Origin: Prostheceraeus crozeri
Lineage: Eukaryota > Platyhelminthes > Polycladida > Euryleptidae
Assembly: GCA_907163375.1 (NCBI GenBank)
Contig: CAJQUW010005252.1
Location: forward strand, 1-64,000
Direction of reading: 5' to 3'
DNA length: 64,000 nt
Each line of letters starts with the position of its first letter. Position 1 is the stretch's first letter. The notes under the pieces were generated by a model. The model was not told where the DNA came from. It searched no databases and saw only the letters and a program-made list of their open reading frames with translations. Both the position numbers and the translations under genes were made by a program. Below, one piece after another: positions 23,754 through 37,663 of this stretch.

Positions 23754-24329
23754 ATCTCTCCATTCAACTTCTTTTATTCTCTTTTCTCCATTTGAAAGCT
23801 GATTTTCTGATTTTGAATGTATCTTAGCTGGAATATTCAAGGTCACAATATGCGGATCAGTTGTTCCCCTATTTGCAAGACTTTGATGACTAAAGGACGT
23901 AATGTCTATACAGATATCCGTCACAATTTTTCTCTGTACACATCTCTCTCCCGACTGTGGAATAAACAACTCGTCGATCGCCTGCCTGTTAATGACTAAT
24001 GAATGCCCTCATAACGACCTTCGGTCCATGAGTCACATGACAAAGAGGATGCGAGCGGAGACTGTGTATGCTATATCAACCAGGCGTCATCAATTGCACA
24101 GTCATTCCTCTCAGTGCATCGTGCGTGTTTCAGTCATCCCAGCAGCGTCAATACAAGTCGTTCTACTGTCTTATACTTGTGGATTTACAAAACTTTTAAT
24201 TTTGCCTCAAGTCAGTTATTTGTGCTTTGAACATTCAGAGGATTCTGTCGTACAATTCGACTTTCACAACCATTTTCAGGATTACGCCGACGCATCTTTT
24301 CATTCTGGAAATAATTCCCGATCTTCTCT
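23754..24329. other. Intergenic stretch, possible faint LINE trace
   Basis: No gene is supported. Around 23880-24000 one frame reads NVYTDIRHNFSLYTSLSRLWNKQ, then LVDRLPVND and a stop. This resembles the C-terminal end of some LINE proteins (R.DIRKNFFS...LWN.LP), but it is too short to assign. Confidence 0.35.
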
Positions 24330-24602
24330 TTTCCTGACATGGTACTAAAACCAAGCGGGTCACTCCTTGTATTTGCCTTTGAGGTTATGCACAAGATAGA
24401 AAATCAATAAGGTAAAACCACAGCGCTTCGTGTCACAGACACATCAAGGGGTGGGACCTTGCAGTGCGAATGTTTACCGCACGGTCCCATCTGACACGAA
24501 GCGCTGTGGTTTTACCTTGCTGGATTTTTATCTTGCACATAACCTCAAATAAAAGGCAAATACAAACGAGAGACCAGCTTGTTTTTAGCACAATGCCAGG
24601 AA
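24330..24602. repeat. 273-bp near-perfect hairpin
   Basis: The left arm (24330-24436) and right arm (24490-24602) are inverse copies sharing GACACGAAGCGCTGTGGTTT, then ATAACCTCAAA and GGCAAATACAA. Even the loop is partly self-complementary (GGGACC near 24458 against GGTCCC near 24484). It could be a foldback MITE or give a long hairpin RNA. No clear target duplication was found. Confidence 0.75.
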
Positions 24603-25710
24603 AATTGAACTACCTCCTGTTCCTAACCTTCAACATCATCTTCATCTACACGTTTTGATTCGCATCATTCTGACTCAACTACCTAATATCTCTTCACTTT
24701 CGCTGAAAACCATTAAACAAGTGATTGATTATATTGCTGAAAAGTCATTTGAAGTGAAATTACATTGTAATCAAATATTCGATCCACACACCGCTACAGT
24801 CGAACAAATAATCGAATAATACAAGTTGAATCTCTGAAGGAGGATTGGAGAAAATGGAAAATATAATGTGAGTTTTATTATTATTTTTAGGTACTGTTCA
24901 ATACCTCAAATTCGGTAGTTTTGAATCCTGGTGGATGATTTAATGTATCCACAGGACTTAAAATTACGCTTGCTTGAGGTTCGATCGGCATTTATATTAT
25001 TCCTAATTAATCGCAAAATATCGTGAAAATTGTTGCTTGTCTGAATGCGTTTATAAATTGATGTCTGTAGGCCTTTTTGGCAGTAGACGATTGATGTCTG
25101 TAGGTCTTTTTGGCAGTAGAAAATTACTGTTTTTTGCAGTAGACAATGCGCGATAATTCTACTGCGAAATTTTATGGGATTTCCATAGAAAATGATCACT
25201 AGGGTTGACTTCTTGAGATCGTGGTGGATACATCCGCAATCTGAGTGAAATATTGGAAAATTTTATGGTTTGTCTACTACAGACGCTCAATTTTGAGAAT
25301 CGTTGTAAAGACTCAATAATTCAAGTCCGTCAAATAAAATCCTATCGTCGTAGAAAAGTCAATCGACGTCGAAATATTAGACGGCTAAGAAGGAGACATT
25401 TTTATGCTTCAGAAAGAGGACTGAAGTTTAGTATCATCACTCTTTCGCATATCTTCGTAATCTGACTGCGACGTTTCCCATTCATCCCCTCTTCCTTGCG
25501 ACATCCGGACATTCCGAAACATAGCAGGAAGTGAAGTCATTTGAAATATTGAATGTCTGACGGATGGAGAGCTTTCCAACGCGCTATGGTCGCCTACTAT
25601 CAATCAAGGAAGTGCTTGTGAGGCTCTTAACACCATGGCATCTAGGAGTCCATGGCGTGATCTATGACAGTGCATCATGCATCGGTGTCCATGCGTGCAT
25701 CGGCTCGATT
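24603..25710. other. Intergenic stretch before the satellite
   Basis: No gene is supported. A 33-bp stretch containing TTGATGTCTGTAGG, then CTTTTTGGCAGTAGA, is duplicated at about 25057-25120. A frame at 25253-25465 codes for an arginine-rich peptide, but it has no start context or known domain. The flank just before the satellite is GC-richer (ATGCATCGGTGTCCATGCG). Confidence 0.55.
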
Positions 25711-28700
25711 AAATTGACATTGGAATCAATCAATTTGAATTTCTGAGCAATCAATTCATTGAAATTGGAATTACTGAGCAATCAATTCATTGAAACTGGA
25801 ATGTCTGAGCAATCAATTCATTGGCATTGGAATTACTGAGCAATCAATTGATTGAAATTGGAATTACTGAGCAATCAATTGATTGACATCGGAATTTCTT
25901 AGCAATTAATTCATTGAAATTGAAATTACTTAGCAATCAATTCATTGAAATTGGAATCTCTGATCAATCAATTCATTCGCATTGGAATTACTTAGCAATC
26001 AATTCATTGAAATTGGAATTTCTCAGCAATCAATTGATTGAAATTGGAATTTCTTAGCAATCAATTCATTGGCATTGGAATTACTGAGCAATCAATTCAT
26101 TGAAATTGAAATTTCTCAGCAATCAATTGATTGAAATTGGAATTTCTTAGCAATCAATTTATTAAAATTGGATTTTCTTAGCAATCAATTCATTGAAATT
26201 GGAATTTGAGAGCAATCAATTCATTGAAGTTGGAATTACTGAGCAATCAATTGATTGACACTGGAATTTCTGAGCAATCAATTCATTGAAATTGGAATTA
26301 CTGAGCAATCGATTAATGGAAATTGGAATTACTGAGCAATCAATTTATTAAAATTGAATTACTGAGCAATCAATCGATTGACATTGGAATTTCTTAGCAA
26401 TCAATTTACTGAAATTGGAATTACTGAGCAATCAATTCATTGAAATTGGAATTACTGAGCAATCAATTCATTGAAATTGGAATTACTGAGCAATCAATTG
26501 ATTGACATTGGAATTTCTTAGCAATCAATTTATTGAAATTGAAATTTCTTAGCAATCAATTGATTGAAATTGGAATTTCTTAGCAATCAATTGATTGAAA
26601 TTGGAATTTCTTAGCAATCAATTCATTGAAATTGGAATTACTGAGCAATGAATTCATTGGCATTGGAATTACTGGGCAATGAATTCATTGAAATTGGAAT
26701 TACTGGGCAATCAATTGATTGAAATTGGAATTACTGAGCAATCAATTGATTGACATTGGAATGTCTGAGCAATCAATTCATTGAAATTGGAATTACTGAG
26801 CAATCAATTCATTGGCATTGGAATTACTGATCAATCAATTCATTGAAATTGGAATTACTTAGCAATCAATTCATTGAAATTGGAATTACTTAGCAATCAA
26901 TTCACTGAAATTGGAATTACTGAGCAATCAATTTATTGAAATTGGAATTACTGAGCAATCAATTGATTGAAATTGGAATTTCTTAGCAATCAATTAATTG
27001 AAATTGGAATTACTGAGCAATCAATTCATTGAAATTGGATTTACTGAGTAATCAATTCATTGAAATTGGAATTTCTGAGCAATCAATTCATTGAAATTGG
27101 AATTACTGAGCAATCAATTCATTGAAATTGGAATTACTTAGCAATCAATTCATTGAAATTGGAATTACTGAGCAATCAATTCATTGAAATTGGAATTACT
27201 GAGCAATCAGTTCATTGAAATTGGAATCTCTGACCAATCAATTCATTGAAATTGGAATCTCTGATCAATCAATTCATTGGCATTGGAATTTGTGAGCAAT
27301 CAGTTAATTGAAATTAGAATTACTGAGCAATCAATTGATTGACATTGGAATTTCTGATCAATCAATTCATTGGCATTGGAATTACTGATCAATCAATTCA
27401 TTGGCATTGGAATTACTCAGCAATCAATTGATTGAAATTGGAATTTCTGATCAATCAATTAATTGAAATTGGAATCTCTGATCAATCAATTCATTGGCAT
27501 TGGAATTTGTTAGCAATCAGTTCATTGAAATTGGAATTACTGAGCAATCAATTTATTGACATTGGAATTTCTTAGCAATCAATTCATTAAAATTGGAATT
27601 ACTGAGCAATCAATTCATTAAAATTGGAATTACTTAGCAATCAATTTATTAAAATTGGAATTACTGAGCAATCAATTCATTGGCATTGGAATTACTGAGC
27701 AATCAATTCATTGAAATTCGAATTACTGAGCAATCAATTCATTGAAACTGGAATGTCTGAGCAATCAATTCATTGGCATTGGAATTACTGAGCAATCAAT
27801 TCATTGAAATTGGAATTACCGAGCAATCAATTCATTGAAATTGGAATTACTGAGCAATCAATTGATTGACATTGGAATTACAGAGCAATCAATTGATTGA
27901 AATTGGAATTTCTGAGCATTCAATTCATTGAAATTGGAATTACTGAGCAATCAATTAATTGAAATTGAAATTACTAACCAATCAATTAATTGAAATTGGA
28001 TTTTCTTGGCAATCAATTTATTAAAATTGGATTTTCTTAGCAATCAATTTATTGAAATTGAATTTTCTTAGCAATCAATTTATTAAAATTGGATTTTCTT
28101 AGCAATCAATTTATAAAAATTGGAATTACTAAGCAATCAATTCATCGAAATTGTAATTACTGAGCAATCAATTCATTGAAAGTGGAATTTCTGAGCAATC
28201 AATTCATTGAAATTGCAATTACTGGGCAATGAATTCATTGAAATTGGAATTACTGGGCAATCAATTGATTGAAATTGGAGTTACTGAGCAATCAATTCAT
28301 TGAAATTGGATTTTCTTAGCAATCAATTCATTGAAATTGGAATTTGAGAGCAATCAATTCATTGAAGTTGGAATTACTGAGCAATCAATTGATTGACATT
28401 GGAATTTCTTAGCAATCAATTTATTGAAATTGGAATTACTGAGCAATCAATTAATTGAAATTGGAATTACTGAGCAATCAATTGATTGACATTGGAATTT
28501 CTTAGCAATCAATTCATTGAAATTGGAATTACTGAGCAATCAATTCATTGAAATTGGAATTACTGAGCAATCAATTCATTGAAATTGGAATTACTGAGCA
28601 ATCAATTCATTGAAATTGGAATCTCTGACCAATCAATTCATTGAAATTGGAATCTCTGATCAATCAATTAATTGAAATTGGAATTTGTGAGCAATCAGTT

Positions 28701-31700
28701 AATTGAAATTAGAATTACTGAGCAATCAATTCATTGAAATTGGAATTACTGAGCAATCAATTCATTGAAATTGGAATTACTTAGCAATCAACTCATTGAA
28801 ATTGGAATCTCTGATCAATCAATTCATTGGCATTGGAATTTGTGAGCAATCAGTTAATTGAAATTGGAATTACTGAGCAATCAATTGATTGACATTGGAA
28901 TTTCTGATCAATCAATTCATTGAAATTGAAATTTCTTAGCAATCAATTGATTGAAATTGGAATTTTTTAGCAATCAATTGTTTGAAATTGGAATTTCTTA
29001 GCAATCAATTCATTGAAATTGGAATTACTGAGCAATGAATTCATTGGCATTGGAATTACTGAGCAATGAATTCATTGGCATTGGAATTACTGGGCAATGA
29101 ATTCATTGAAATTGGAATTACTGGGCAATCAATTGATTGAAATTGGAATTACTGAGCAATCAATTTATTGAAATTGGAATGTCTGAGCAACCAATTCATT
29201 GAAATTGGAATTACTGAGCAATCAATTCATTGGCATTGGAATTACTGATCAATCAATTCATTGAAATTGGAATTACTTAGCAATCAATTCATTGAAATTG
29301 GAATTACTTAGCAATCAATTCATTGAAATTGGAATTACTTAGCAATCAATTCATTGAAATTGGAATTACTGAGCAATCAATTCATTGAAATTGGAATTAC
29401 TGAGCAATCAGTTCATTGAAATTGGAATCTCTGACCAATCAATTCATTGAAATTGGAATCTCTGATCAATCAATTCATTGGCATTGGAATTTGTGAGCAA
29501 TCAGTTAATTGAAATTAGAATTACTGAGCAATCAATTGATTGACATTGGAATTACTGAGCAATCAATTCATTGAAATTGGAATTACTGAGCAATCAATTC
29601 ATTGAAATTGGAATTACTGAGCAATCAGTTCATTGAAATTGGAATCTCTGACCAATCAATTCATTGAAATTGGAATCTCTGATCAATCAATTCATTGGCA
29701 TTGGAATTTGTGAGCAATCAGTTAATTGAAATTAGAATTACTGAGCAATCAATTGATTGACATTGGAATTTCTGATCAATCAATTCATTGGCATTGGAAT
29801 TACTGATCAATCAATTCATTGGCATTGGAATTACTCAGCAATCAATTCATTGAAATTGGAATTTCTGATCAATCAATTAATTGAAATTGGAATCTCTGAT
29901 CAATCAATTCATTGGCATTGGAATTTGTTAGCAATCAGTTCATTGAAATTGGAATTACTGAGCAATCAATTTATTGACATTGGAATTTCTTAGAAATCAA
30001 TTCATTAAAATTGGAATTACTGAGCAATCAATTCATTAAAATTGGAATTACTGAGCAATCAATTTATAAAATTGGAATTACTGAGCAATCAATTCATTGG
30101 CATTGGAATTACTGAGCAATCAATTCATTGAAATTCGAATTACTGAGCAATCAATTCATTGAAACTGGAATGTCTGAGCAATCAATTCATTGGCATTGGA
30201 ATTACTGAGCAATCAATTCATTGAAATTGGAATTACTGAGCAATCAATTCATTGAAATTGGAATTACCGAGCAATCAATTCATTGAAATTGGAATTACTG
30301 AGCAATCAATTGATTGACATTGGAATTACAGAGCAATCAATTGATTGAAATTGGAATTTCTGAGCATTCAATTCATTGAAATTGGAATTACTGAGCAATC
30401 AATTAATTGAAATTGAAATTACTAACCAATCAATTAATTGAAATTGGATTTTCTTGGCAATCAATTTATTAAAATTGGATTTTCTTAGCAATCAATTTAT
30501 TGAAATTGAATTTTCTTAGCAATCAATTTATTAAAATTGGATTTTCTTAGCAATCAATTTATAAAAATTGGAATTACTAAGCAATCAATTCATCGAAATT
30601 GTAATTACTGAGCAATCAATTCATTGAAAGTGGAATTTCTGAGCAATCAATTCATTGAAATTGCAATTACTGAGCAATCAATTCATTAAAATTGGAAATA
30701 CTGAGCAATCAATTCATTGAAATTGGAATTACTGAGCAATCAATTCATTGAAATTGGATTTTCTTAGCAATCAATTCATTGAAATTGGAATTTGAGAGCA
30801 ATCAATTCATTGAAGTTGGAATTACTGAGCAATCAATTGATTGACATTGGAATTTCTTAGCAATCAATTTATTGAAATTGGAATTACTGAGCAATCAATT
30901 AATTGAAATTGGAATTACTGAGCAATCAATTGATTGACATTGGAATTTCTTAGCAATCAATTCATTGAAATTGGAATTACTGAGCAATCAATTCATTGAA
31001 ATTGGAATTACTGAGCAATCAATTCATTGAAATTGGAATTACTTAGCAATCAATTCATTGAAATTGGAATCTCTGACCAATCAGTTCATTGAAATTGGAA
31101 TCTCTGATCAATCAATTAATTGAAATTGGAATTTGTGAGCAATCAGTTAATTGAAATTAGAATTACTGAGCAATCAATTCATTGGCATTGGAATTACTGA
31201 GCAATCAATTCATTGAAATTGGAATTACTTAGCAATCAACTCATTGAAATTGGAATCTCTGATCAATCAATTCATTGGCATTGGAATTTGTGAGCAATCA
31301 TATAATTGAAATTAGAATTACTGAGCAATCAATTGATTGACATTGGAATTTCTGATCAATCAATTCATTGAAATTTGAATCTCTGATCAATCAATTCATT
31401 GGCATTGGAATTACTGAGCAATCAATTCATTGAAATTGGAATTTCTGATCAATCAATTAATTGAAATTGGAATCTCTGATCAATCAATTCATTGGCATTG
31501 GAATTTGTTAGCAATCACTTAATTGAAATTGGAATTACTGAGGAATCAATTGATTGACATTGGAATTTCTTAGCAATCAATTCATTAAAATTGGAATTAC
31601 TGAGCAATCAATTCATTGGCTTTGGAATTACTGAGCAATCAATTAATTGAAATTCGAATTACTGAGCAATCAATTCATTGAAACTGGAATGCCTGAGCAA

Positions 31701-34700
31701 TCAATTCATTGGCATTGGAATTACTGAGCAATCAATTGATTGACATTGGAATTTCTTAGCAATCAATTTATTGAAATTGAAATTTCTTAGCAATCAATTG
31801 ATTGAAATTGGAATTTCTTAGCAATCAATTCATTGAAATTGGAATTTCTTAGCAATCAATTCATTGAAATTGGAATTACTGAGCAATGAATTCATTGGCA
31901 TTGGAATTACTGGGCAATGAATTAATTGAAATTGGAATTACTGAGCAATCAATTCATTGAAATTGGAATTACTGAGCAATCAATTTATTGAAATTGGAAT
32001 GTCTGAGCAATCAATTCATTGAAATTGGAATTACTGAGCAATCAATTCATTGAAGTTGGAATTACTTAGCAATCAATTCATTGAAATTGGAATTACTTAG
32101 CAATCAATTCATTGAAATTGGAATTACTTAGCAATCAATTCATTGAAATTGGAATTACTGAGCAATCAATTCATTGAAATTGGAATTACTGAGTAATGAA
32201 TTCATTGAAATTGAAATTTCTGAGCAATCAATTCATTGAAATTGGAATTACTGAGCAATCAATTCATTGAAATTGGAATTACTTAGCAATCAATTCATTG
32301 AAATTGGAATTACTGAGCAATCAATTCATTGAAATTGGAATTACTGAGCAATCAATTCATTGAAATTGGAATTACTTAGCAATCAACTCATTGAAATTGG
32401 AATCTCTGATCAATCAATTCATTGGCATTGGAATTTGTGAGCAATCAGTTAATTGAAATTAGAATTACTGAGCAATCAATTGATTGACATTCGAATTTCT
32501 GATCAATCAATTCATTGAAATTGGAATCTCTGATCAATCAATTCATTGGCATTGGAATTACTGAGCAATCAATTCATTGAAATTGGAATTTCTGATCAAT
32601 CAATTAATTGAAATTGGAATCTCTGATCAATCAATTCATTGGCATTGGAATTTGTTAGTAATCACTTAATTGAAATTGGAATTACTGAGTAATCACTTAA
32701 TTGAAATTGGAATTACTGAGCAATCAATTTATTGACATTGGAATTTCTTATCAATCAATTCATTAAAATTGGAATTACTGAGCAATCAATTTAATAAAAT
32801 TGGAATTACTGAGCAATCAATTTATTAAAATTGGAATTACTGAGCAATCAATTCATTGGCATTGGAATTACTGAGCAATCAGTTCGTTGAAATTCGAATT
32901 ACTGAGCAATCAATTCATTGAAACTGGAATGTCTGAGCAATCAATTCATTGGCATTGGAATTACTGAGCAATCAATTCATTGGCATTGGAATTACTGAGC
33001 AATCAATTCATTTTAAATTGGAATTACTGAGCAATCAATTGATTGACATTGGAATTACAGAGCAATCAATTGATTGAAATTGGAATTTCTGAGCGATCAA
33101 TTCATTGAAATTGGAATTACTGAGCAATCAATTAATTGAAATTAGAATTACTAACCGATCAATTAATTGAAATTGGATTTTCTTGGCAATCAATTCATTA
33201 AAATTGGATTTTCTTAGCAATCAATTTATTGAAATTGAATTTTCTTGGCAATCAATTTATTAAAGTTGGATTTTCTTAGCAATCAATTTATAAAAATTGG
33301 AATTACTAAGCAATCAATTCATCGAAATTGTAATCACTGAGCAATCAATTCATTGAAATTGGAATTTCTGAGCAATCAATTCATTGAAATTGCAATTACT
33401 GAGCAATCAATTCATTAAAATTGGAAATACTGAGTAATCAATTCATTGAAATTGGAATTACTGAGCAATCAATTCATTGAAATTGGATTTTCTTAGCAAT
33501 CAATTCATTGAAATTGGAATTTCTTAGCAATCAATTCATTGAAGTTGGAATTACTGAGCAATCAATTGATTGACATTGGAATTTCTTAGCAATCAATTTA
33601 TTGAAATTGGAATTACTGAGCAATCAATTCATTGAAATTGTAATTACTGAGCAATCAATTGATTGACATTGGAATTTCTTAGCAATCAATTCATTGAAAT
33701 TGGAATTACTGAGCAATCAATTCACTGAAATTGGAATTACTGAGCAATCAATTGATTGAAATTGGAATTACTTAGCAATCAATTCATTGAAATTGAAATT
33801 TGTGAGCAATCAATTCATTGAAATTGGAATTACTGAGCAATCAATTAATTGAAATTGGAATTACTGAGCAATCAATTAATTGAAATTGGAATTACTGAGC
33901 AATCAATTCATTGAAATTGGAATTACTGAGTAATCAATTCATTGAAATTGGAATTACTGAGCAATCAATTCATTGAAATTTGAATTACTTAGCAATCAAC
34001 TCATTGAAATTGGAATCTCTGATCAATCAATTCATTGGCATTGGAATTTGTGAGCAATCAGTTAATTGAAATTAGAATTACTGAGCAATCAATTGATTGA
34101 CATTGGAATTTCTGATCAATCAATTCATTGAAATTGGAATCTCTGATCAATCAATTCATTGGCATTGGAATTACTGAGCAATCAATTCATTGAAATTGGA
34201 ATTACTGAACAATCAATTGATTGACATTGGAATTTCTTAGCAATCAATTCATTAAAATTGGAATTACTGAGCAATCAATTCATTGGCTTTGGAATTATTG
34301 AGGAATCAATTCATTGAAATTCGAATTACTGAGCAATCAATTCATTGAAATTGGAATTACTGAGCAATCAATTGATTGAAATTGGAATTTCTGAGCATTC
34401 AATTCATTGAAATTGGAATTACTGAGCAATCAATTGATTGAAATTGGAATTTCTAACCAATCAATTAATTGAAATTGGATTTTGTTAGCAATCAATTTAT
34501 AAAAATTGGATTTTTTTAGCAATCAATTTATTGAAATTGTAATTACTGAGCAATCAATTCATTGAAATTGGAATTTCTGAGCAATCAATTCATTGAAATT
34601 GCAATTACTGAGCAATCAATTCATTAAAATTGGAAATACTGAGCAATCAATCGATTGACATTGGAATTTCTTAGCAATCAATTTATTGAAATTTGAATTA

Positions 34701-37663
34701 CTGAACAATCAATTAATTGAAATTGGAATTACTGAGCAATCAATTGATTGACATTGGAATTTCTTAGCAATCAATTCATTGAAATTGCAATTACTGAGCA
34801 ATCAATTTATTGAAATTGGAATTACTGAGCAATCAATTGATTGACATTGGAATTTCTTAGCAATCAATTGATTGAAATTGGAATTTCTTAGCAATCAATT
34901 CATTGGCATTGGAATTACTGAGCAATCAATTCATTGAAATTGGAAATACTGAGCAATCAATTCATTGAAATTGGAATTTCTTAGCAATCAATTTATTAAA
35001 ATTGGATTTTCTTAGCAATCAATTCATTGAAATTGGAATTTGAGAGCAATCAATTCATTGCAGTAGGAATTACTGAGCAATCAATTGATTGACATTGGAA
35101 TTTCTGAGCAATCAATTTATTGAAATTGGAATTACTGAGCAATCAATTAATTGAAATTGGAATTACTGAGCAATCAATTGATTGACATTGGAATTTCTTA
35201 GCAAACAATTTATTGAAATTGGAATTACTGAGCTATCAATTCATTAAAATTGAATTACTGAGCAATCAATCGATTGACATTCGAATTTCTTAGCAATCAA
35301 TTTACTGAAATTGGAATTACTGAGCAATCAATTCATTGAAATTGGAATTACTGAGCAATCAATTCATTGAAATTGGAATTTCTTAGCAATCAATTGATTG
35401 ACATTGGAATTTCTTAGCAATCAATTTATTGAAATTGAAATTTCTTAGCAATCAATTGATTGAAATTGGAATTACTTAGCAATCGATTTATTGAAATTTC
35501 TAATCAATCAATGGATTGAAATTGGAATTTCTTAGCAATCAATTCATTGAAATTTGAATTACTGAGCAATCAATTGATTGACATTGGAATTTGAGAGCAA
35601 TCAATTCATTAAAATTGGAATTACTGAGCAATCAATTCATTAAAATTGGAATTACTGAGCAATCAATTCATTGAAATTAGAATTACTGAGCAATCAATTT
35701 ATTGAAATTGGAGTTACTGAGCAATAAATTCATTGAAATTGGAATTACTGAGCAATCAATTGATTGACATTGGAATTTGAGAGCAATCAATTCATTAAAA
35801 TTGGAATTACTGAGCAATCAATTCATTAAAATTGGAATTACTTAGCAATCAATTCATTGAAATTGGAATTACTGAGCAATCAATTCATTGAAATTGGAAT
35901 TACTGAGCAATCAATTCATTGAAACTGGAATTACTTAGCAATCAATTCATTGAAATTAGAATTACTGAGTAATCAATTTATTGAAATTGGAGTTACTGAG
36001 CAATAAATTCATTGAAATTGGAATTACTGAGCAATCAATTCATTGAAATTGGAATTTCTGAGCTATCAATTCATTGAAATTGGAATTACTGAGCAATCAA
36101 TTCATTGAAATTGGAATTTCTGAGCAATCAATTCATTGAAATAGGAATTACTGAGCAATCAATTCATTGAAATTGGAATTACTGAGCAATCAATTGATTG
36201 GCATTGGAATTACTCAGCAATCAATTGATTGAAATTGGAATTACTGAGCAATCAATTTATTGACATTGGAATTTCTTAGCAATCAATTCATTGAAATTGA
36301 AATTACTTAGCAATCAATTTATTGAAATTGGAATTACTGAGCAATCAATTCATTGAAATTGGAATTACTGAGCAATCAATTCATTGAAACTGGAATGTCT
36401 GAGCAATCAATTCATTGAAATTGGAATTACTGAGCAATCAATTGATTGACATTGGAATTTCTTAGCAATCAATTTATTGAAATTGAAATTTCTTAGCAAT
36501 CAATTGATTGAAATTGGAATCTCTGACCAATCAATTCATTGAAATTGGAATCTCTGATCAATCAATTCATTGGCATTGGAATTTGTGAATAGCCAGTTAA
36601 TTGAAATGGGAATTACTGAGCAATCAATTGATTGACATTGGAATTTCTGATCAATCAATTCATTGAAATTGGAATCTCTGATCAATCAATTCATTGGCAT
36701 TGAAATTACTTAGCAATCAATTGATTGACATTGGAATTACTGAGCAATCAATTCATTGATATTGGAATTACAGAGCAATCAATTGATTGAAATTGGAATT
36801 TCTGAGCATTCAATTCATTGAAATTTGAATTACTGAGCAATCAATTGATTGAAATTGGAATTTCTAACCAATCAATTAATTGAAATTGAAATTTTCTTAG
36901 CAATTAATTTCTTAAAATTGGATTTTCTTAGCAATCAATTTATTGAAATTGAATTTTCTTAGCAATCAATTGATTAAAATTGGATTTTCTTAGCAATCAA
37001 TTCATTAAAATTGGAATTCCTGAGCAATCAATTCATTGAAATTGGAATTACTTAGCAATCAATTCATTGAAATTGGAATCTCTGATCAATCAATTCATTG
37101 AAATTGGAATTTCTGAGCAATCAATTCATTGGCTTTGGAATTACTGAGCAATCAATTCATTGAAATTCGAATTACTGAGCAATCAATTCATTGAAACTGG
37201 AATGTCTGAGCAATCAATTCATTGGCATTGGAATTACTGAGCAATCAATTCATTGAAATTGGATTTACTGAGCAATGAATTCATTGACATTGGAATTTCT
37301 TAGCAATCAATTCATTGAAATTGGAATGTCTGAGCAATCAATTCATTGAAATTGGAATTACTGAACAATCAATTGATTGACATTGGAATTTCTTAGCAAT
37401 CAATTCATTAAAATTGGAATTACTGAGCAATCAATTCATTGAAATTGGAATTACTGAGCAATCAATTCATTGAAACTGGAATGTCTGAGCAATCAATTCA
37501 TTGGCATTGGAATTACTGAGCAATCAATTGATTGAAATTGGAATTACTGAGCAATCAATTGATTGACATCGGAATTTCTTAGCAATTAATTCATTGAAAT
37601 TGGAATTACTGAGCAATCAATTCATTGGCATTTGAATTACAGAGCAATCAATTCATTGAAATT
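25711..37663. repeat. 31-bp satellite array, about 385 units, with higher-order repeats
   Basis: Nearly 12 kb is built of one 31-bp unit. The unit has a 14-bp core CAATCAATTNATTG, an A-rich joint (AAATT, ACATT or GCATT), then GGAATT and a tail of the type ACTGAG or TCTTAG. N is C, G, A or T; with G the core is a perfect 14-bp palindrome. The 31-bp spacing was checked at several points. Blocks of units recur in the same order: a landmark at 27416 recurs at 29834, exactly 2418 bp or 78 units later, and landmarks at 29921, 31501 and 32648 are spaced about 51 and 37 units. The array has no unique spacers and no coding frame (31 is not a multiple of 3). It may be centromeric or heterochromatic, which the sequence alone cannot show. 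Confidence 0.97.

Noticed and set aside
23531-23969. Frames rich in Arg-Glu or Cys-Val over the microsatellite
   Set aside because: Low-complexity translation of (GA)n and (CA)n; no conserved part outside the repeat.
25253-25465. Arginine-rich frame before the satellite, like a protamine
   Set aside because: No start context, short, and the arginine run comes from a CGTCG-rich local stretch.
29757-29993. A 78-codon open frame inside the satellite
   Set aside because: A chance frame in a 31-bp repeat; the peptide is the repeat translated in successive frames and is not maintained between higher-order copies.
25711-37663. The regular array could be taken for a CRISPR array
   Set aside because: The whole 31-bp unit repeats; there are no unique spacers of constant length and no cas genes, and the setting is an animal genome.
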